The translations under genes were made by a program, and so were the position numbers. Below the pieces are notes generated by a model. It saw only the letters and a list, made by a program, of their open reading frames with translations. It had not been told where the DNA came from and made no database searches. From positions 137,047 to 201,046 of the forward strand of contig CAVVTR010000005.1 in assembly GCA_963751245.1 (NCBI GenBank): a stretch of DNA of 64,000 nucleotides, given 5' to 3'. Positions 30,460-39,008 of this stretch are shown here, in pieces; position 1 is the first letter of the stretch; each line of letters begins with the position of its first letter. The stretch is from CAVVTR01 sp963751245. GTDB lineage: Bacteria > Acidobacteriota > Thermoanaerobaculia > Thermoanaerobaculales > Thermoanaerobaculaceae.

Positions 30460-31476
30460 ATGCACGCGGTGGGCCCGCGGCCGGCGCACGTGGCGGCGCC
30501 GCTGCTCCTCGCCGGCCTGACGCTGCTCGCGCTGGTGTTCTCCCACGCCCTGGCCTCCCGTGGGCTGACGGGGCCGAGCCTTCGCTACGCGGCCGTTTCG
30601 GCGCTGGGGTTCCTCCCGATGATCGTGGGTGCGGCGGCGCTCCGGGCGGTGGTGGCGCTCGTCCGACGGCGCCTGCGGCCCGCCCCGGCGGCGGCCCCGG
30701 CCCTGGACCGGGGAGCGCTGGGGGCGTGGGCCTGGGACCTGGCGTGGATCGTCGCGGCGCAGGCCGTGTTGACCACGGTCTACACCTGCACCAAGCTGTA
30801 CCTGCCCGCGTTCGGGGGGGGCCTGTGGGACGGGCATCTCGCCGCGGCGGACCGGGCGCTGGCGCTCGGCGTCGATCCCAACGTCTTCATGATCACGATC
30901 TTCTCCGGAGCGCCGCGGTGGGCGGCCTGGGTCGTCGACTTCAACTACTCGAAGTTCGTGCTCACCATGCTGGCGGGCACGGCGTGGTTCCTCACCGACC
31001 CGGTGCGTTCGAGGAGGCTCCGCTTCGCCTGGGGCGCCGCCGCGATCTGGTCGGTGGGGCTGTGCCTCTACGTGGCCATGCCGGCGCTGGGACCGGCGTT
31101 CGCCATGGCCGGGCTGGCGGGGGAGGTGGGGCGCGTCTTTCCCGCGTCCGCGAGGGCGCAGGCGACCCTCCTGGTCAACTACAGGCACGTCCTGGACGTG
31201 CTCGCGGGCCCGGGGACACCCGTCCTCGTCGTCCCCGAGATGGGTATCGCCGCCATGCCGAGCCTGCACGTGGCGCTGCACGCGTTCCTGGCGCTGTGGG
31301 CGGTGCGGACCTCCTCGCTGCTGCGGACCCCCTTGTTCGTCATCGCCCTGCTCACCTTCATCGGGTCCGTGGCCACCGGCTGGCACTACGCCGTCGACTC
31401 CTGGGCCGGCCTCGTCCTCGCGGTGGTCTGCTTCGTCGCCGCGTCGCACCGCATGGCCCGGGAGACCCGGGCCTGA
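30460..31476 (+). CDS. PAP2-like (inositolphosphotransferase-type) membrane protein
   Basis: 338 aa with about seven hydrophobic segments. The C-terminal half has the PAP2-superfamily motifs: MPSLHVALHAFLALWAV (C2-like SxxxxxH) near 265 and a GWHYAVDSWAG C3 motif (HxxxD) near 305. This form without the N-terminal KxxxxxxRP motif matches the PAP2_3/Ipc-type phosphatidylinositol or phosphotransferase subfamily. The substrate may be a phospholipid or isoprenyl phosphate; not decidable. ATG 30460 follows GGAGGA. Confidence 0.8.
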   Translation: MHAVGPRPAHVAAPLLLAGLTLLALVFSHALASRGLTGPSLRYAAVSALGFLPMIVGAAALRAVVALVRRRLRPAPAAAPALDRGALGAWAWDLAWIVAAQAVLTTVYTCTKLYLPAFGGGLWDGHLAAADRALALGVDPNVFMITIFSGAPRWAAWVVDFNYSKFVLTMLAGTAWFLTDPVRSRRLRFAWGAAAIWSVGLCLYVAMPALGPAFAMAGLAGEVGRVFPASARAQATLLVNYRHVLDVLAGPGTPVLVVPEMGIAAMPSLHVALHAFLALWAVRTSSLLRTPLFVIALLTFIGSVATGWHYAVDSWAGLVLAVVCFVAASHRMARETRA

Positions 31477-31529
31477 TTCGGGCCCATCTGTGACCGGAGG
31501 CCGACGTTTATGGCCCCATCGTCCCGTGG

Positions 31530-31559
31530 TTGTGATCGCGAGCACAGGGGTGATATTGT
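31530..31559 (+). promoter_or_regulatory. Probable promoter of the first malate dehydrogenase
   Basis: TTGTGA (31530-31535), an 18-bp spacer, TATTGT (31554-31559) in a 149-bp gap. The leader of about 60 nt carries GGGGGAG before ATG 31626. Confidence 0.5.
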
Positions 31560-31625
31560 GTCCCCTGCGTCGAAACGACCGGAAACGTGCCGCTCTCGGC
31601 GTCGCGACATGGGGGAGCCAGGGCC

Positions 31626-32570
31626 ATGAGGAAGGCCAAGATCACGGTCATCGGCGCGGGTCACGTGGGAGCCACCACCGCCCAGCGCCTGGCCGAATCC
31701 CACCTGGGGGACGTCGTCCTCGTGGACGTCGTGGAGGGGATGCCGCAGGGCAAGGCCCTGGACCTCACCCAGGCGGCCCCCGTGGTGGGCCACGACGACC
31801 TCCTCACCGGCACCACCGGCTACGAGGCCACCGAGGGCTCGGACATCATCGTCATGACGGCCGGCCTGGCGCGCAAGCCGGGGATGAGCCGGGACGACCT
31901 CCAGGAGGCCAACGCCGCCATCGTCGCCGAGGGTCTCGGCCGCGCCGTCCGCGGTTCACGCGACGCGATCATCCTCATGGTCACCAACCCCCTGGACGTC
32001 ATGTGCGAGGTCGCCCGCCGTGTCTCGGGGTTCCCCCGCGAGCGGGTCGTCGGCATGGCCGGCGTGCTGGACACGGCCCGGATGCGGGCGTTCATCGCCG
32101 CGGAGATGGGCGTCTCCACCGAGAGCGTGTCCGCCCTCGTGCTCGGCGGCCACGGCGACGCCATGGTCCCGATGCCCCGCTACACCACGGTCAGCGGCGT
32201 CCCCGTCACCGAGCTCCTGCCCGCCGGGCGGATCGACGCCATCGTGCAGCGCACGGCGCAGGGCGGGGGCGAGATCGTGCGGCTGCTCAAGACCGGATCG
32301 GCGTTCTACGCGCCGGCCGCGGGCGTGTGGGAGATGGTGGACTCCATCGTGCACGACCGCAAGAAGATCCTGCCGTGCTCGGTGTACCTCGAAGGGGAGT
32401 TCGGGTTGTCCGGCGTGTTCGTGGGCGTGCCCTGCAAGCTCGGCGCGAAGGGCATGGAGGGAGTCTTCCGGATCGAGCTCACGGACGACGAGAGGGCGCT
32501 CCTGGTCCGCAGCGCCGACGAGGTTCGGGCCCAGGTCGCGAAGCTCCCGGCGAGCCTCGGCCGGGCATGA
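31626..32570 (+). CDS. mdh: Malate dehydrogenase (LDH-like class)
   Basis: 314 aa, NAD-dependent oxidation of malate to oxaloacetate. ITVIGAGHVGATTAQRL nucleotide motif, acidic Asp at the end of beta-2 (VLVDVVEG) for NAD preference, substrate-loop arginines in ARKPGMSRDDL, NPLDVM, LDTAR and the catalytic His in LVLGGHGDAMV. ATG 31626 was chosen (the upstream in-frame ATG at 31587 adds an unrelated basic segment). A terminator-like hairpin separates it from sdhA. A second, divergent malate dehydrogenase is encoded 3.6 kb downstream. Confidence 0.95.
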   Translation: MRKAKITVIGAGHVGATTAQRLAESHLGDVVLVDVVEGMPQGKALDLTQAAPVVGHDDLLTGTTGYEATEGSDIIVMTAGLARKPGMSRDDLQEANAAIVAEGLGRAVRGSRDAIILMVTNPLDVMCEVARRVSGFPRERVVGMAGVLDTARMRAFIAAEMGVSTESVSALVLGGHGDAMVPMPRYTTVSGVPVTELLPAGRIDAIVQRTAQGGGEIVRLLKTGSAFYAPAAGVWEMVDSIVHDRKKILPCSVYLEGEFGLSGVFVGVPCKLGAKGMEGVFRIELTDDERALLVRSADEVRAQVAKLPASLGRA

Positions 32571-32596
32571 GAGGCCGGGGATCCATGGTGTGTCGC

Positions 32597-32630
32597 AAGA
32601 GCCGGGGCGGGAGTTTCCGGCTCTTTTCTT
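32597..32630 (+). terminator. Terminator between mdh and sdhA
   Basis: AAGAGCCGG (32597-32605), an 11-nt loop, CCGGCTCTT (32617-32625), then TTCTT. Only about 35 bp remain before the sdhA start, too little for an obvious separate promoter, so read-through may set the mdh:sdh ratio. Confidence 0.75.
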
Positions 32631-32664
32631 GGCTGCTCCTGCGTCTCAGACAAGGAGGATGTTC

Positions 32665-34377
32665 ATGGCAGAAACCATCACCCACGATGTCCTGATCCTC
32701 GGTGCGGGGCTCGCCGGCCTCCGGGCCGCGGTGGAGATCTCCCGCCGCACCAAGGGGAAGGTGGACATCGGCATCGTGTCCAAGGTGCAGCTCATGCGCG
32801 CCCACTCGGTCTGCGCCGAGGGGGGGACGGCCGCGATGCTGCGCCCCGAGGAGGGAGACTCCTACGACCTGCACGCGTGGGACACCGTCAAGGGCTCCGA
32901 CTTCCTGTCCGATCAGGACGTCGTCCACCGCTTCGTGCGTGTGATGCCCGAGGAGATCCGCCTGCTGGATCACTGGGGCATCCCCTGGACGCGCGACGAG
33001 CACGGCCGCATCTCCCAGCGCCCCTTCGGCGGGCACGGCTACCCGCGCGCCACCCTGGCCGCCGACAAGACGGGCTTCTTCGAGATGCAGACCCTCTACG
33101 ACCAGCTCCTGCGCTACAACAGCTTCACCCGCTACGACGAGTTCTTCGTCACGGACATCCTCGTCTCCGGCGGCCGGTTCGCCGGTCTCGTGGGGATCCA
33201 CGGCCCCTCGGGCGAGTCCGTGACCATGCGGGGACGGGCGCTGCTCATCGCCACCGGTGGCGGCGGCACGCTGTACGGCTTCACGACCTACTCGCAGACG
33301 GTCACCGGCGACGGCATGGCGATGGCCTACCGCGTCGGGCTGCCGCTGGAGGACATGGAGTTCCTGCAGTTCCACCCCACCGGTCTGGTGCCCTCGGGCA
33401 TCCTCATGACCGAGGGGTGCCGCGGCGAGGGCGGCTACCTGCGCAACGCCTCGGGCGAGCGGTTCATGGAGCGGTACGCCGCCTCCAAGATGGAGCTGGC
33501 GCCCCGCGACATGGTGTCCCGCGCCGAGACCACCGAGATTCTGGAGGGGCGCGGGTTCCCCACCCCCGACGGCCTCGGCTGCCTGCACCTCGACCTCACG
33601 CACCTGGGGGCCGACAAGATCAACACCCGGCTGCCGCTCATCCGCGAGGTCTGCATCAAGTTCCTGGGGCTCGACCCCATCGAGAAGCCGATCCCCATCC
33701 GGCCCGTGGCGCACTACTCCATGGGCGGCGTGGAGACCGACATCAACGGCGCCACCCGGATCCCCGGCATCTGGGCCGCGGGCGAGGTGGCGTGCGTTTC
33801 GCTGCACGGGGCCAACCGGCTGGGCTCCAACTCCACCGCGGAGTGCCTGGCCTGGGGCGGCATCACGGGGGGCGAGATCGTCGACGCCCTGCCGGGGCTG
33901 GCCGCCGCCGAGCTCCCCGAGGCCGACGTCCGGCGCGCCCGCGCCCACGTCGACGAGCTGCTCGCGCGCGAGGGCGACGAGAACCTCTACGACCTCCGGC
34001 GGGCGCTGCGCTCCATCATGGACACCAACGTCGGCGTGTTCCGTACCGGCGAGGGCCTGGAGAAGGCGCTGGCCACCATCCGCGAGCTCCGCGCTCGCTC
34101 GCTGCACGCCCCCGTCGCCGACAAGGGGCGCGTCTACAACTCCAACCTGTTCCACGCGCTGGAGCTCGAGAACCTGCTCGACCTGGCCGAGGTGATGGTC
34201 ACCGGCGCCCTGGCCCGCCAGGAGTCGCGGGGCGGCCACGCGCGGCGGGACTTCACCACGCGGGACGACGAGAACTGGCTCAAGCACACCCTGGCGTTCC
34301 GCTCCGATGCGGGGCCGCGCCTGGAGTACAAGCCGGTGACCATCAACACCTGGAAGCCGGTGGAGCGGAAGTACTGA
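32665..34377 (+). CDS. sdhA: Succinate dehydrogenase/fumarate reductase flavoprotein
   Basis: 570 aa. FAD motif DVLILGAGLAGLRAAVE, the flavin-linking His region in RPFGGHGYPR, FHPTGL, catalytic TEGCRGEGG and HYSMGGV blocks, and GANRLGSNS near the end of the FAD domain. ATG 32665 has AAGGAGG at 6-nt spacing; an ATG two codons earlier overlaps that site. First gene of sdhACDB. Direction of catalysis (succinate oxidation versus fumarate reduction) cannot be read from it; the glyoxylate shunt nearby favours oxidation. Confidence 0.97.
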   Translation: MAETITHDVLILGAGLAGLRAAVEISRRTKGKVDIGIVSKVQLMRAHSVCAEGGTAAMLRPEEGDSYDLHAWDTVKGSDFLSDQDVVHRFVRVMPEEIRLLDHWGIPWTRDEHGRISQRPFGGHGYPRATLAADKTGFFEMQTLYDQLLRYNSFTRYDEFFVTDILVSGGRFAGLVGIHGPSGESVTMRGRALLIATGGGGTLYGFTTYSQTVTGDGMAMAYRVGLPLEDMEFLQFHPTGLVPSGILMTEGCRGEGGYLRNASGERFMERYAASKMELAPRDMVSRAETTEILEGRGFPTPDGLGCLHLDLTHLGADKINTRLPLIREVCIKFLGLDPIEKPIPIRPVAHYSMGGVETDINGATRIPGIWAAGEVACVSLHGANRLGSNSTAECLAWGGITGGEIVDALPGLAAAELPEADVRRARAHVDELLAREGDENLYDLRRALRSIMDTNVGVFRTGEGLEKALATIRELRARSLHAPVADKGRVYNSNLFHALELENLLDLAEVMVTGALARQESRGGHARRDFTTRDDENWLKHTLAFRSDAGPRLEYKPVTINTWKPVERKY

Positions 34378-34390
34378 GGGGGAGGCAGCT

Positions 34391-34828
34391 ATGTTGGAAG
34401 CCAAGGGTCATCCGAACCGCCTCGGTCTGTGGGGCTGGCTGGGGGGCGGACGTTGGGGAGCGGAGCGCTACCTGTATGCCCTGCACAGGATCACCGGCCT
34501 CGGGATCCTCACCTATTTTCTGCTGCACATCGTGGTGACCTCCTCGAGAGCCTTCGGGGAGGCCTCCTGGCAGAGCGCCATGGGCCGCGTCACCGGCCCG
34601 GTGTTCACGGTGGGCGAGTACCTGGTCTTCGCCGCCTTCGCGTTCCACGCGATCAACGGGATCAGGCTCGTCTTCGTCGAGCTGGGTTTCGGGATCGGCA
34701 AGCCGTTCGAACCCGTCTATCCCTACCGCACCTCGGTGGACGTCCAGCGGCCCCTGGCCGTCGTCGTCCTCCTCGTCGCGGCGGCCCTGGCGGTCGCCGG
34801 CGGCCTGAACTTCTTCGTCCTGCGCTAG
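34391..34828 (+). CDS. sdhC: Succinate dehydrogenase cytochrome b subunit
   Basis: 145 aa, three transmembrane helices (about 30-52, 75-97, 118-140). AERYLYALHRITGL (Ser/Arg/His-type quinone-site region) and ITGLGILTYFLLHIV with a heme-ligand candidate His, plus FHAINGIRLVFVELG with a second candidate His. 13 bp after sdhA with GGGGGAGG upstream. Confidence 0.88.
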   Translation: MLEAKGHPNRLGLWGWLGGGRWGAERYLYALHRITGLGILTYFLLHIVVTSSRAFGEASWQSAMGRVTGPVFTVGEYLVFAAFAFHAINGIRLVFVELGFGIGKPFEPVYPYRTSVDVQRPLAVVVLLVAAALAVAGGLNFFVLR

Positions 34829-34838
34829 GAGGCCAGCC

Positions 34839-35216
34839 ATGATTCGCGATCAGAAGATGTGGCCCTGGCATGTGCTGGCGGGTGTCGTCATCCTCGTGCT
34901 CCTCGGCCTGCACATGACCATCATGCATCTGGACAAGATCGTCCGGATCTTCAATCCCGCGCCCGGCCATCCGGTCGAGTGGCTCAACGTGGTCAGCCGC
35001 ACCGGCAGCCCGTTCTTCCTGGTCACCTACGTGATCCTGCTCGGCGCCGCGCTGTTCCACGGCCTGTACGGGCTGCGCAACATCCTCTTCGAGCTGCACC
35101 CGCCGGCCGGGCTCAAGACGGCCATCGGGGTGGTCCTCGGGCTCGCGGGCCTGGGCCTGTTCGTCTACGGGACCTGGGCCGCCATTGCCGGCTTCGCGCT
35201 GGCGCGGACGCTGTAG
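34839..35216 (+). CDS. sdhD: Succinate dehydrogenase membrane anchor subunit
   Basis: 125 aa, three transmembrane helices (about 8-28, 55-78, 92-118). HVLAGVVILVLLGLHMTIMHLD and LFHGLYGLRNILFE hold His residues placed for heme b and quinone binding. Separated from sdhC and sdhB by about 10 bp each, so one transcript. Confidence 0.85.
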   Translation: MIRDQKMWPWHVLAGVVILVLLGLHMTIMHLDKIVRIFNPAPGHPVEWLNVVSRTGSPFFLVTYVILLGAALFHGLYGLRNILFELHPPAGLKTAIGVVLGLAGLGLFVYGTWAAIAGFALARTL

Positions 35217-35225
35217 GGGGGCGCG

Positions 35226-36053
35226 ATGAGTGCGAAAACGCAGACTCAGCTGACATACCGGGTGCGCCGGTTCGATCCCGCGAAGGACCCGGCGCCGCGG
35301 TGGGAGGAGTACCACCTCCCCTACACGGACGGCATGACGGTGCTCGACGGCCTGTGGCGGATCAAGGAGCAGTTCGCGCCGACCCTGGCGTGGCGCTCCT
35401 CCTGCCGGATGGGCGTGTGCGGCTCGTGCGGCATGCTCATCAACGGCAAGCCGCAGCTCGCGTGCAACACCCAGGTCTCGCACCTGGGCTCGGACGTCAT
35501 CGCCGTGGGGCCGCTGCCGAACTTCAACATCATCCGGGACCTGGTGCCGGACCTCACCCCGATGATCGAGACGCACCGGCAGGTCAAGCCCTACATCATC
35601 CGCGACGACGAGGAGGAGCAGGACAAGCCCACCGGCGAATTCTGGCAGTCCCCGGAGGAGCTGGAGCGCTACCTGCAGTTCTCGTACTGCATCAAGTGCG
35701 GGTGCTGCATGGCGGCCTGCCCGACCTACGCCACCGACCCGGTCTACGCGGGACCCATGCCCCTGGCTCAGGCGCAGCGCTACAACACCGACAGCCGGGA
35801 CACCGGCTTCGCCGAGCGCAAGGCCCTACTGGCCGGCGAGCGGGGCCCGTGGCGGTGCCACTTCGCGGGGGAGTGCTCCCGCGTGTGCCCCAAGGGCGTC
35901 GATCCGGCGAAGGCCATCCAGCTCATGAAACGGGAGCTCGTGCTCGACCTGCTGCACCTGCGCAAGCATCCGTGTCCCGCTCCCGTGGCCACGCCCCTGC
36001 GCGACGTCAAGCGTCGTCCGGAGGTGCCGGACGCGCCCGCTCCGACGGTGTAG
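35226..36053 (+). CDS. sdhB: Succinate dehydrogenase iron-sulfur subunit
   Basis: 275 aa. N-terminal plant-type [2Fe-2S] domain (SSCRMGVCGSCGMLING...LAC), then CIKCGCCMAACPTYA and CRHFAGECSRVCPKGVDP-type blocks for the [4Fe-4S] and [3Fe-4S] centres (here CHFAGECSRVCPKG). Last gene of sdhACDB. The C-terminal ~30 residues after the cluster domain form a Pro/Arg-rich extension. Confidence 0.96.
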   Translation: MSAKTQTQLTYRVRRFDPAKDPAPRWEEYHLPYTDGMTVLDGLWRIKEQFAPTLAWRSSCRMGVCGSCGMLINGKPQLACNTQVSHLGSDVIAVGPLPNFNIIRDLVPDLTPMIETHRQVKPYIIRDDEEEQDKPTGEFWQSPEELERYLQFSYCIKCGCCMAACPTYATDPVYAGPMPLAQAQRYNTDSRDTGFAERKALLAGERGPWRCHFAGECSRVCPKGVDPAKAIQLMKRELVLDLLHLRKHPCPAPVATPLRDVKRRPEVPDAPAPTV

Positions 36054-36175
36054 TCTGGGAGGAACACGGGACAGCGGCACGGTGGTTTGCTCGTGAGAGA
36101 ACGGACCATCACGGAGTGTTCCCGCGGGGCGTCGCCACCGGCTGAGGCCCCGCGGAGAAGGAAGGGAGAATCGTC

Positions 36176-37186
36176 ATGCTGAAGAAGATCGGTCTCATCG
36201 GCGGCGGCTTCATCGGTGGGGTGCTCGCGCAGGAGATCGCCCAGCGCGGGCTGGCTCGGGAGATCGGCGTCACCGACCCGGCTCCCATGGTCAACCCGGC
36301 GGATCCGCCGGAGCGGCAGGAGGTGGCGAAGAAGCAGTCCGTGTCGGCCGGCAAGTGCCTCGACATCGCCGAGGGCCTGCCGACCATCAACCGGGACATC
36401 AAGCTCACGGGCTCCAAGGACTACTCGGCGCTGGCCGGCGCGGAGATGATCATCAACACCGCCGGCGTTCCCCGCAAGGCGCGGCCCGACGGCACCTTCC
36501 CCAGCCGCGAGGAGCTTCTGACCATCAACCTGAAGGTCACCCTCCAGGTCGCCAAGGGCATCCAGCAGTACTGCCCCGACGCGATGATCATCTCCATCGC
36601 CAACCCCCTCGACGCCATCGTCTTCACCCTCGACAAGCGGCTCAGCCCCGCCAAGAACAAGCTCCTGGGCATGGCCGGCGTGCTCGACTCCGGCCGGTAC
36701 TGCGCCTTCGTGGCGGAGGCGGCCGGCGTTTCGGTGGAGAACGTCAACGCCCTCGTCCTCGGCGGCCACGGCGACACCATGGTCCCGGTCCGCAGCTCCT
36801 GCCAGATCGCAGGCATCCCCGTGACGAAGTTCCTCGACGAGGAGACCCTCGCCAAGATCGAGACCCGCACCCGCAAGGCCGGCGGTGAGGTGGTCGGTCT
36901 GCTCGGGTTCGGCTCGGCGTTCGTCTCCCCCGCCTGGGCGGCGCTGGAGATGGCCGAGGCCATCATCTTCGACAAGAAGAAGATCATCCCCGTGTGTGCC
37001 AAGCTCGAGGGCGAGTACGGCGTCAACGGCCTCTTCGTGGGCGTGCCGGCCGTGGTGGGCAGGGGCGGCATCGAGAAGATCCTCGAGATCGACCTCACCG
37101 CTGACGAGAAGGCCGCCTTCCAGAAGTCCGTGGACAGCGTGCACAAGACCTGCTCCGAGGCCGAGGAGATGCTCAAGAGCCTCTAG
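36176..37186 (+). CDS. Second, divergent malate dehydrogenase with loop insertions
   Basis: 336 aa. LDH/MDH superfamily: IGLIGGGFIGGVLAQEI, Asp after beta-2 (GVTDPAP), NPLDAIV, GVLDSGR and catalytic His in LVLGGHGDTMV. It differs from the upstream mdh in two insertions: about 20 residues after beta-2 (PADPPERQEVAKKQ region, about 38-58) and a lengthened substrate loop RKARPDGTFPSREELL where ordinary enzymes have RKPGMSRDDLL. Both arginines are kept but further apart. Malate is the likeliest substrate; a related 2-hydroxyacid is possible. Stands 122 bp after sdhB. Confidence 0.85.
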   Translation: MLKKIGLIGGGFIGGVLAQEIAQRGLAREIGVTDPAPMVNPADPPERQEVAKKQSVSAGKCLDIAEGLPTINRDIKLTGSKDYSALAGAEMIINTAGVPRKARPDGTFPSREELLTINLKVTLQVAKGIQQYCPDAMIISIANPLDAIVFTLDKRLSPAKNKLLGMAGVLDSGRYCAFVAEAAGVSVENVNALVLGGHGDTMVPVRSSCQIAGIPVTKFLDEETLAKIETRTRKAGGEVVGLLGFGSAFVSPAWAALEMAEAIIFDKKKIIPVCAKLEGEYGVNGLFVGVPAVVGRGGIEKILEIDLTADEKAAFQKSVDSVHKTCSEAEEMLKSL

Positions 37187-37210
37187 TCCTACCCCGAGTC
37201 GTACGGAAGT

Positions 37211-37238
37211 CGAGGCCGGAGCCCGCGCTCCGGCCTCG
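37211..37238. terminator. Terminator-like hairpin between convergent genes
   Basis: Perfect 12-bp stem CGAGGCCGGAGC/GCTCCGGCCTCG with a 4-nt loop, 24 bp after the second malate dehydrogenase and 43 bp from the convergent DoxX stop. No T-run on either side, so termination strength is uncertain. Confidence 0.55.
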
Positions 37239-37273
37239 CCGTCTCCGCGGCCCCCCTCACCTGCGGCGTCGCC

Positions 37274-37304
37274 CCGGGGCTCAGCCCTCGGGGCGGGAGG
37301 GGGG
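37274..37304. repeat. REP-like element, copy B
   Basis: CCGGGGC TCA GCCCTCGG followed by GGCGGGAGGGGGG, same plan as 18455-18486 and 57214-57240. It overlaps the stop codon (37281-37283) of the DoxX gene, so the last residues of that protein are encoded by the element. Confidence 0.45.
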
Positions 37305-37724
37305 CCGGCGCGACGCGGCGCGGCGCTCGCGGAGCGCGTCGAGGCTCCACGGTCCCGCGCCGGCGGCCGAGATGTACAGCCACACGAAGCAGTAGAGCGC
37401 GGGCGGAATGCCGCCGGTGAGCACCGGCCAGAACCCCTGAGGTGCGAAGAACTGGAAGTACGCGACCGCCATCTCTCCGGAGAGCGCGAACGCCACCGGC
37501 CTCGTGAACAGGCCCAGCAGCAGCAGGCCTCCGCCGACCACCTCGAGCACCCCGGCGAGCCCGACCTCCGAGAACAGCGGGACCGTCCCGCCGGACGGCG
37601 GCACGCCCGCCGGGAACGCGAACAGCTTCATCGTGCCTGCCTGGACGAACATGAACGCGCCGGCGACGCGCAGCACGCTCAGCAGCTTGGGTGCCAGCGA
37701 CCGCCAATGGTATGCCGGGCTCAT
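37281..37724 (-). CDS. DoxX-family membrane protein
   Basis: 147 aa with four hydrophobic helices. LLRVAGAFMFVQAGTMKLFAFPAG, GVLEVVGGGLLLLGLFTRPVAF, GEMAVAYFQFF and a C-terminal YCFVWLYISAAGAGPWSLD are typical of DoxX proteins (GGxxLLLGLFTR motif). Members are linked to quinone/oxidative-stress functions; no specific reaction is shown. ATG 37724 has GGAGGT upstream. The basic C-terminus overlaps a repeat element. Confidence 0.85.
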   Translation of the reverse strand: MSPAYHWRSLAPKLLSVLRVAGAFMFVQAGTMKLFAFPAGVPPSGGTVPLFSEVGLAGVLEVVGGGLLLLGLFTRPVAFALSGEMAVAYFQFFAPQGFWPVLTGGIPPALYCFVWLYISAAGAGPWSLDALRERRAASRRPPSRPEG

Positions 37725-37877
37725 GGGTCCACCTCCATTCCATCTGCCTGTCCGGGTTCGTTCTAGAGCGTCTCCCGCTGCCGGCCGCATTCCCGGCGGG
37801 AGGCGCCGGCGCCGTGCCGCGGCGGTGCGGGCCCGGGGAGCGGAGCCCGCGCTATGCTCGACGGGGAGGCGGGTGCC

Positions 37878-38354
37878 ATGGACCAGTGCGTCTTCAGAGC
37901 CATCGGCGTGATTCGCACGCCCTTCGCCGAGCAGCGGGAGACCCCGATCCAGCCGGTGTACGCCCAGGGGGTCCGGGGCGCGCTGGAGCTCGATCCGGAG
38001 TACGAAGAGGCGCTCCGGGACCTGGACGGCTTCGAGCGCATCTGGGTGCTGTACGCCTTCGACCGGGCCAGGGCGTTCGAGCCCCTCGTCGTTCCCTACC
38101 GCGACCAGGTCCCTCGGGGCCTGTTCGCGACCCGGGCGCCGTCGCGGCCAAACCCGGTCGGGCTGTCGGTCTTCCGTCTCCTCGGTATCGAGGGCGCCGT
38201 CGTCCGTGTGGCCGACGTGGATGTCCTGGACGGCACGCCGCTGCTGGACATCAAGCCCTACGTGCCGGCGTTCGACGCGTTCCCGGACGCGGCGGCGGGG
38301 TGGCTCGACGCCGCCGGCACCGGGCGCACCCGGGCCGACCGCCGCTTCGAGTAG
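37878..38354 (+). CDS. trmO: tRNA m6t6A37 methyltransferase TrmO (TsaA-like)
   Basis: 158 aa. VIRTPFAEQRETPIQP near the N-terminus, LDGFERIWVLYAFDRA, and the family hallmark RGLFATRAPSRPNPVGLSVFRLL, then DVLDGTPLLDIKPYVP. This is the YaeB/TsaA beta-barrel that methylates t6A37 of tRNA with SAM. ATG 37878 uses GGGGAGG; an ATG at 37854 lies in the apparent -10 TATGCT (37853-37858). Confidence 0.9.
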   Translation: MDQCVFRAIGVIRTPFAEQRETPIQPVYAQGVRGALELDPEYEEALRDLDGFERIWVLYAFDRARAFEPLVVPYRDQVPRGLFATRAPSRPNPVGLSVFRLLGIEGAVVRVADVDVLDGTPLLDIKPYVPAFDAFPDAAAGWLDAAGTGRTRADRRFE

Positions 38355-38420
38355 CCGGCGCGCTGCCGCGCTGCGCGGAGGGTCCGGATCCGTGTATCGT
38401 GGGTGTCCGGGGAGGACAGC

Positions 38421-38867
38421 ATGAGCGAGCCGGTTCGGATCGGCATCATCATCTGCGATCGCTACCGCACGTGTGCCGGGGGCAAGTGCCTGCGGGCGCT
38501 GCACCGCCGCGAGGGGGCCTTCAGCGTCTACGAGGGCCGGGAGGTCGAGCTGGTCGGCTACACGACCTGCGACGGCTGCCCCGGAGGCAACGTCGAGTAC
38601 GCGCCGGAGGAGATGAAGAAGAACGGCGCCGACGTGATCCATCTCGCCACGGGCATGGTCGTGGGCTACCCGCCGTGCCCTCACCTGGAGTCCTTCCGCC
38701 GCTTCATTCCCGAGAAGTTCGGCATTCCCGTGGTCGTCGGCACCCATCCGATTCCCCAGAAGTATCTCCTCACGCACCAGCGCTGCCGGACCTGGGCCGC
38801 GCCGGAGTGGGAGGAGCTCACCGCCCCCACCATGGCCGACGAGCCGACGCGGCTGGCGTACGACTGA
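38421..38867 (+). CDS. CGGC-domain protein
   Basis: 148 aa. Conserved cysteines in CDRYRTCAGGKCLRAL (N-terminus), TTCDGCPGGNVEYAPEEMKKNGADVIHLATG and YPPCPHLESF mark the CGGC family (named for its Cys-Gly-Gly-Cys-like motif), assumed to bind metal; the GVPxVxGTHPIPQKYL tail is also typical. The family occurs mostly in anaerobes. GGGGAGGA precedes the ATG. It may belong with the metal-cofactor cluster that follows. Confidence 0.82.
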   Translation: MSEPVRIGIIICDRYRTCAGGKCLRALHRREGAFSVYEGREVELVGYTTCDGCPGGNVEYAPEEMKKNGADVIHLATGMVVGYPPCPHLESFRRFIPEKFGIPVVVGTHPIPQKYLLTHQRCRTWAAPEWEELTAPTMADEPTRLAYD

Positions 38868-38962
38868 GCCGGGAGGCGCCTGTAGCACCGTGATCTGAAT
38901 CCGCTGATCCGGCGGCGGGCCGCGGCGCGGCGCGGCCCCTTCGGGTGGTGGTGCCGCGGGGG

Positions 38963-39000
38963 TTGACAATCGGGAGTTATGAGCATATGTTCTTTATGAG
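38963..39000 (+). promoter_or_regulatory. Promoter/operator of the DUF134-NifX-MinD cluster
   Basis: TTGACA (38963-38968), exactly 17 bp, TATGTT (38986-38991): one of the best promoters here. It is overlaid by two TTATGAG direct repeats (38977-38983, 38994-39000) and a near-palindrome centred on CATATG (38984-38989). The AT-rich TATGAGCATATGTTC layout resembles ArsR/SmtB-type operators; that link is only a guess. Confidence 0.65.
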
Positions 39001-39008
39001 CGACGAAG

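Noticed and set aside
36076..36091. Sigma-54-like sequence (GGCACGGTGGTTTGC) before the second malate dehydrogenase
   Set aside because: GG and GC are 11 bases apart instead of the strictly required 10.
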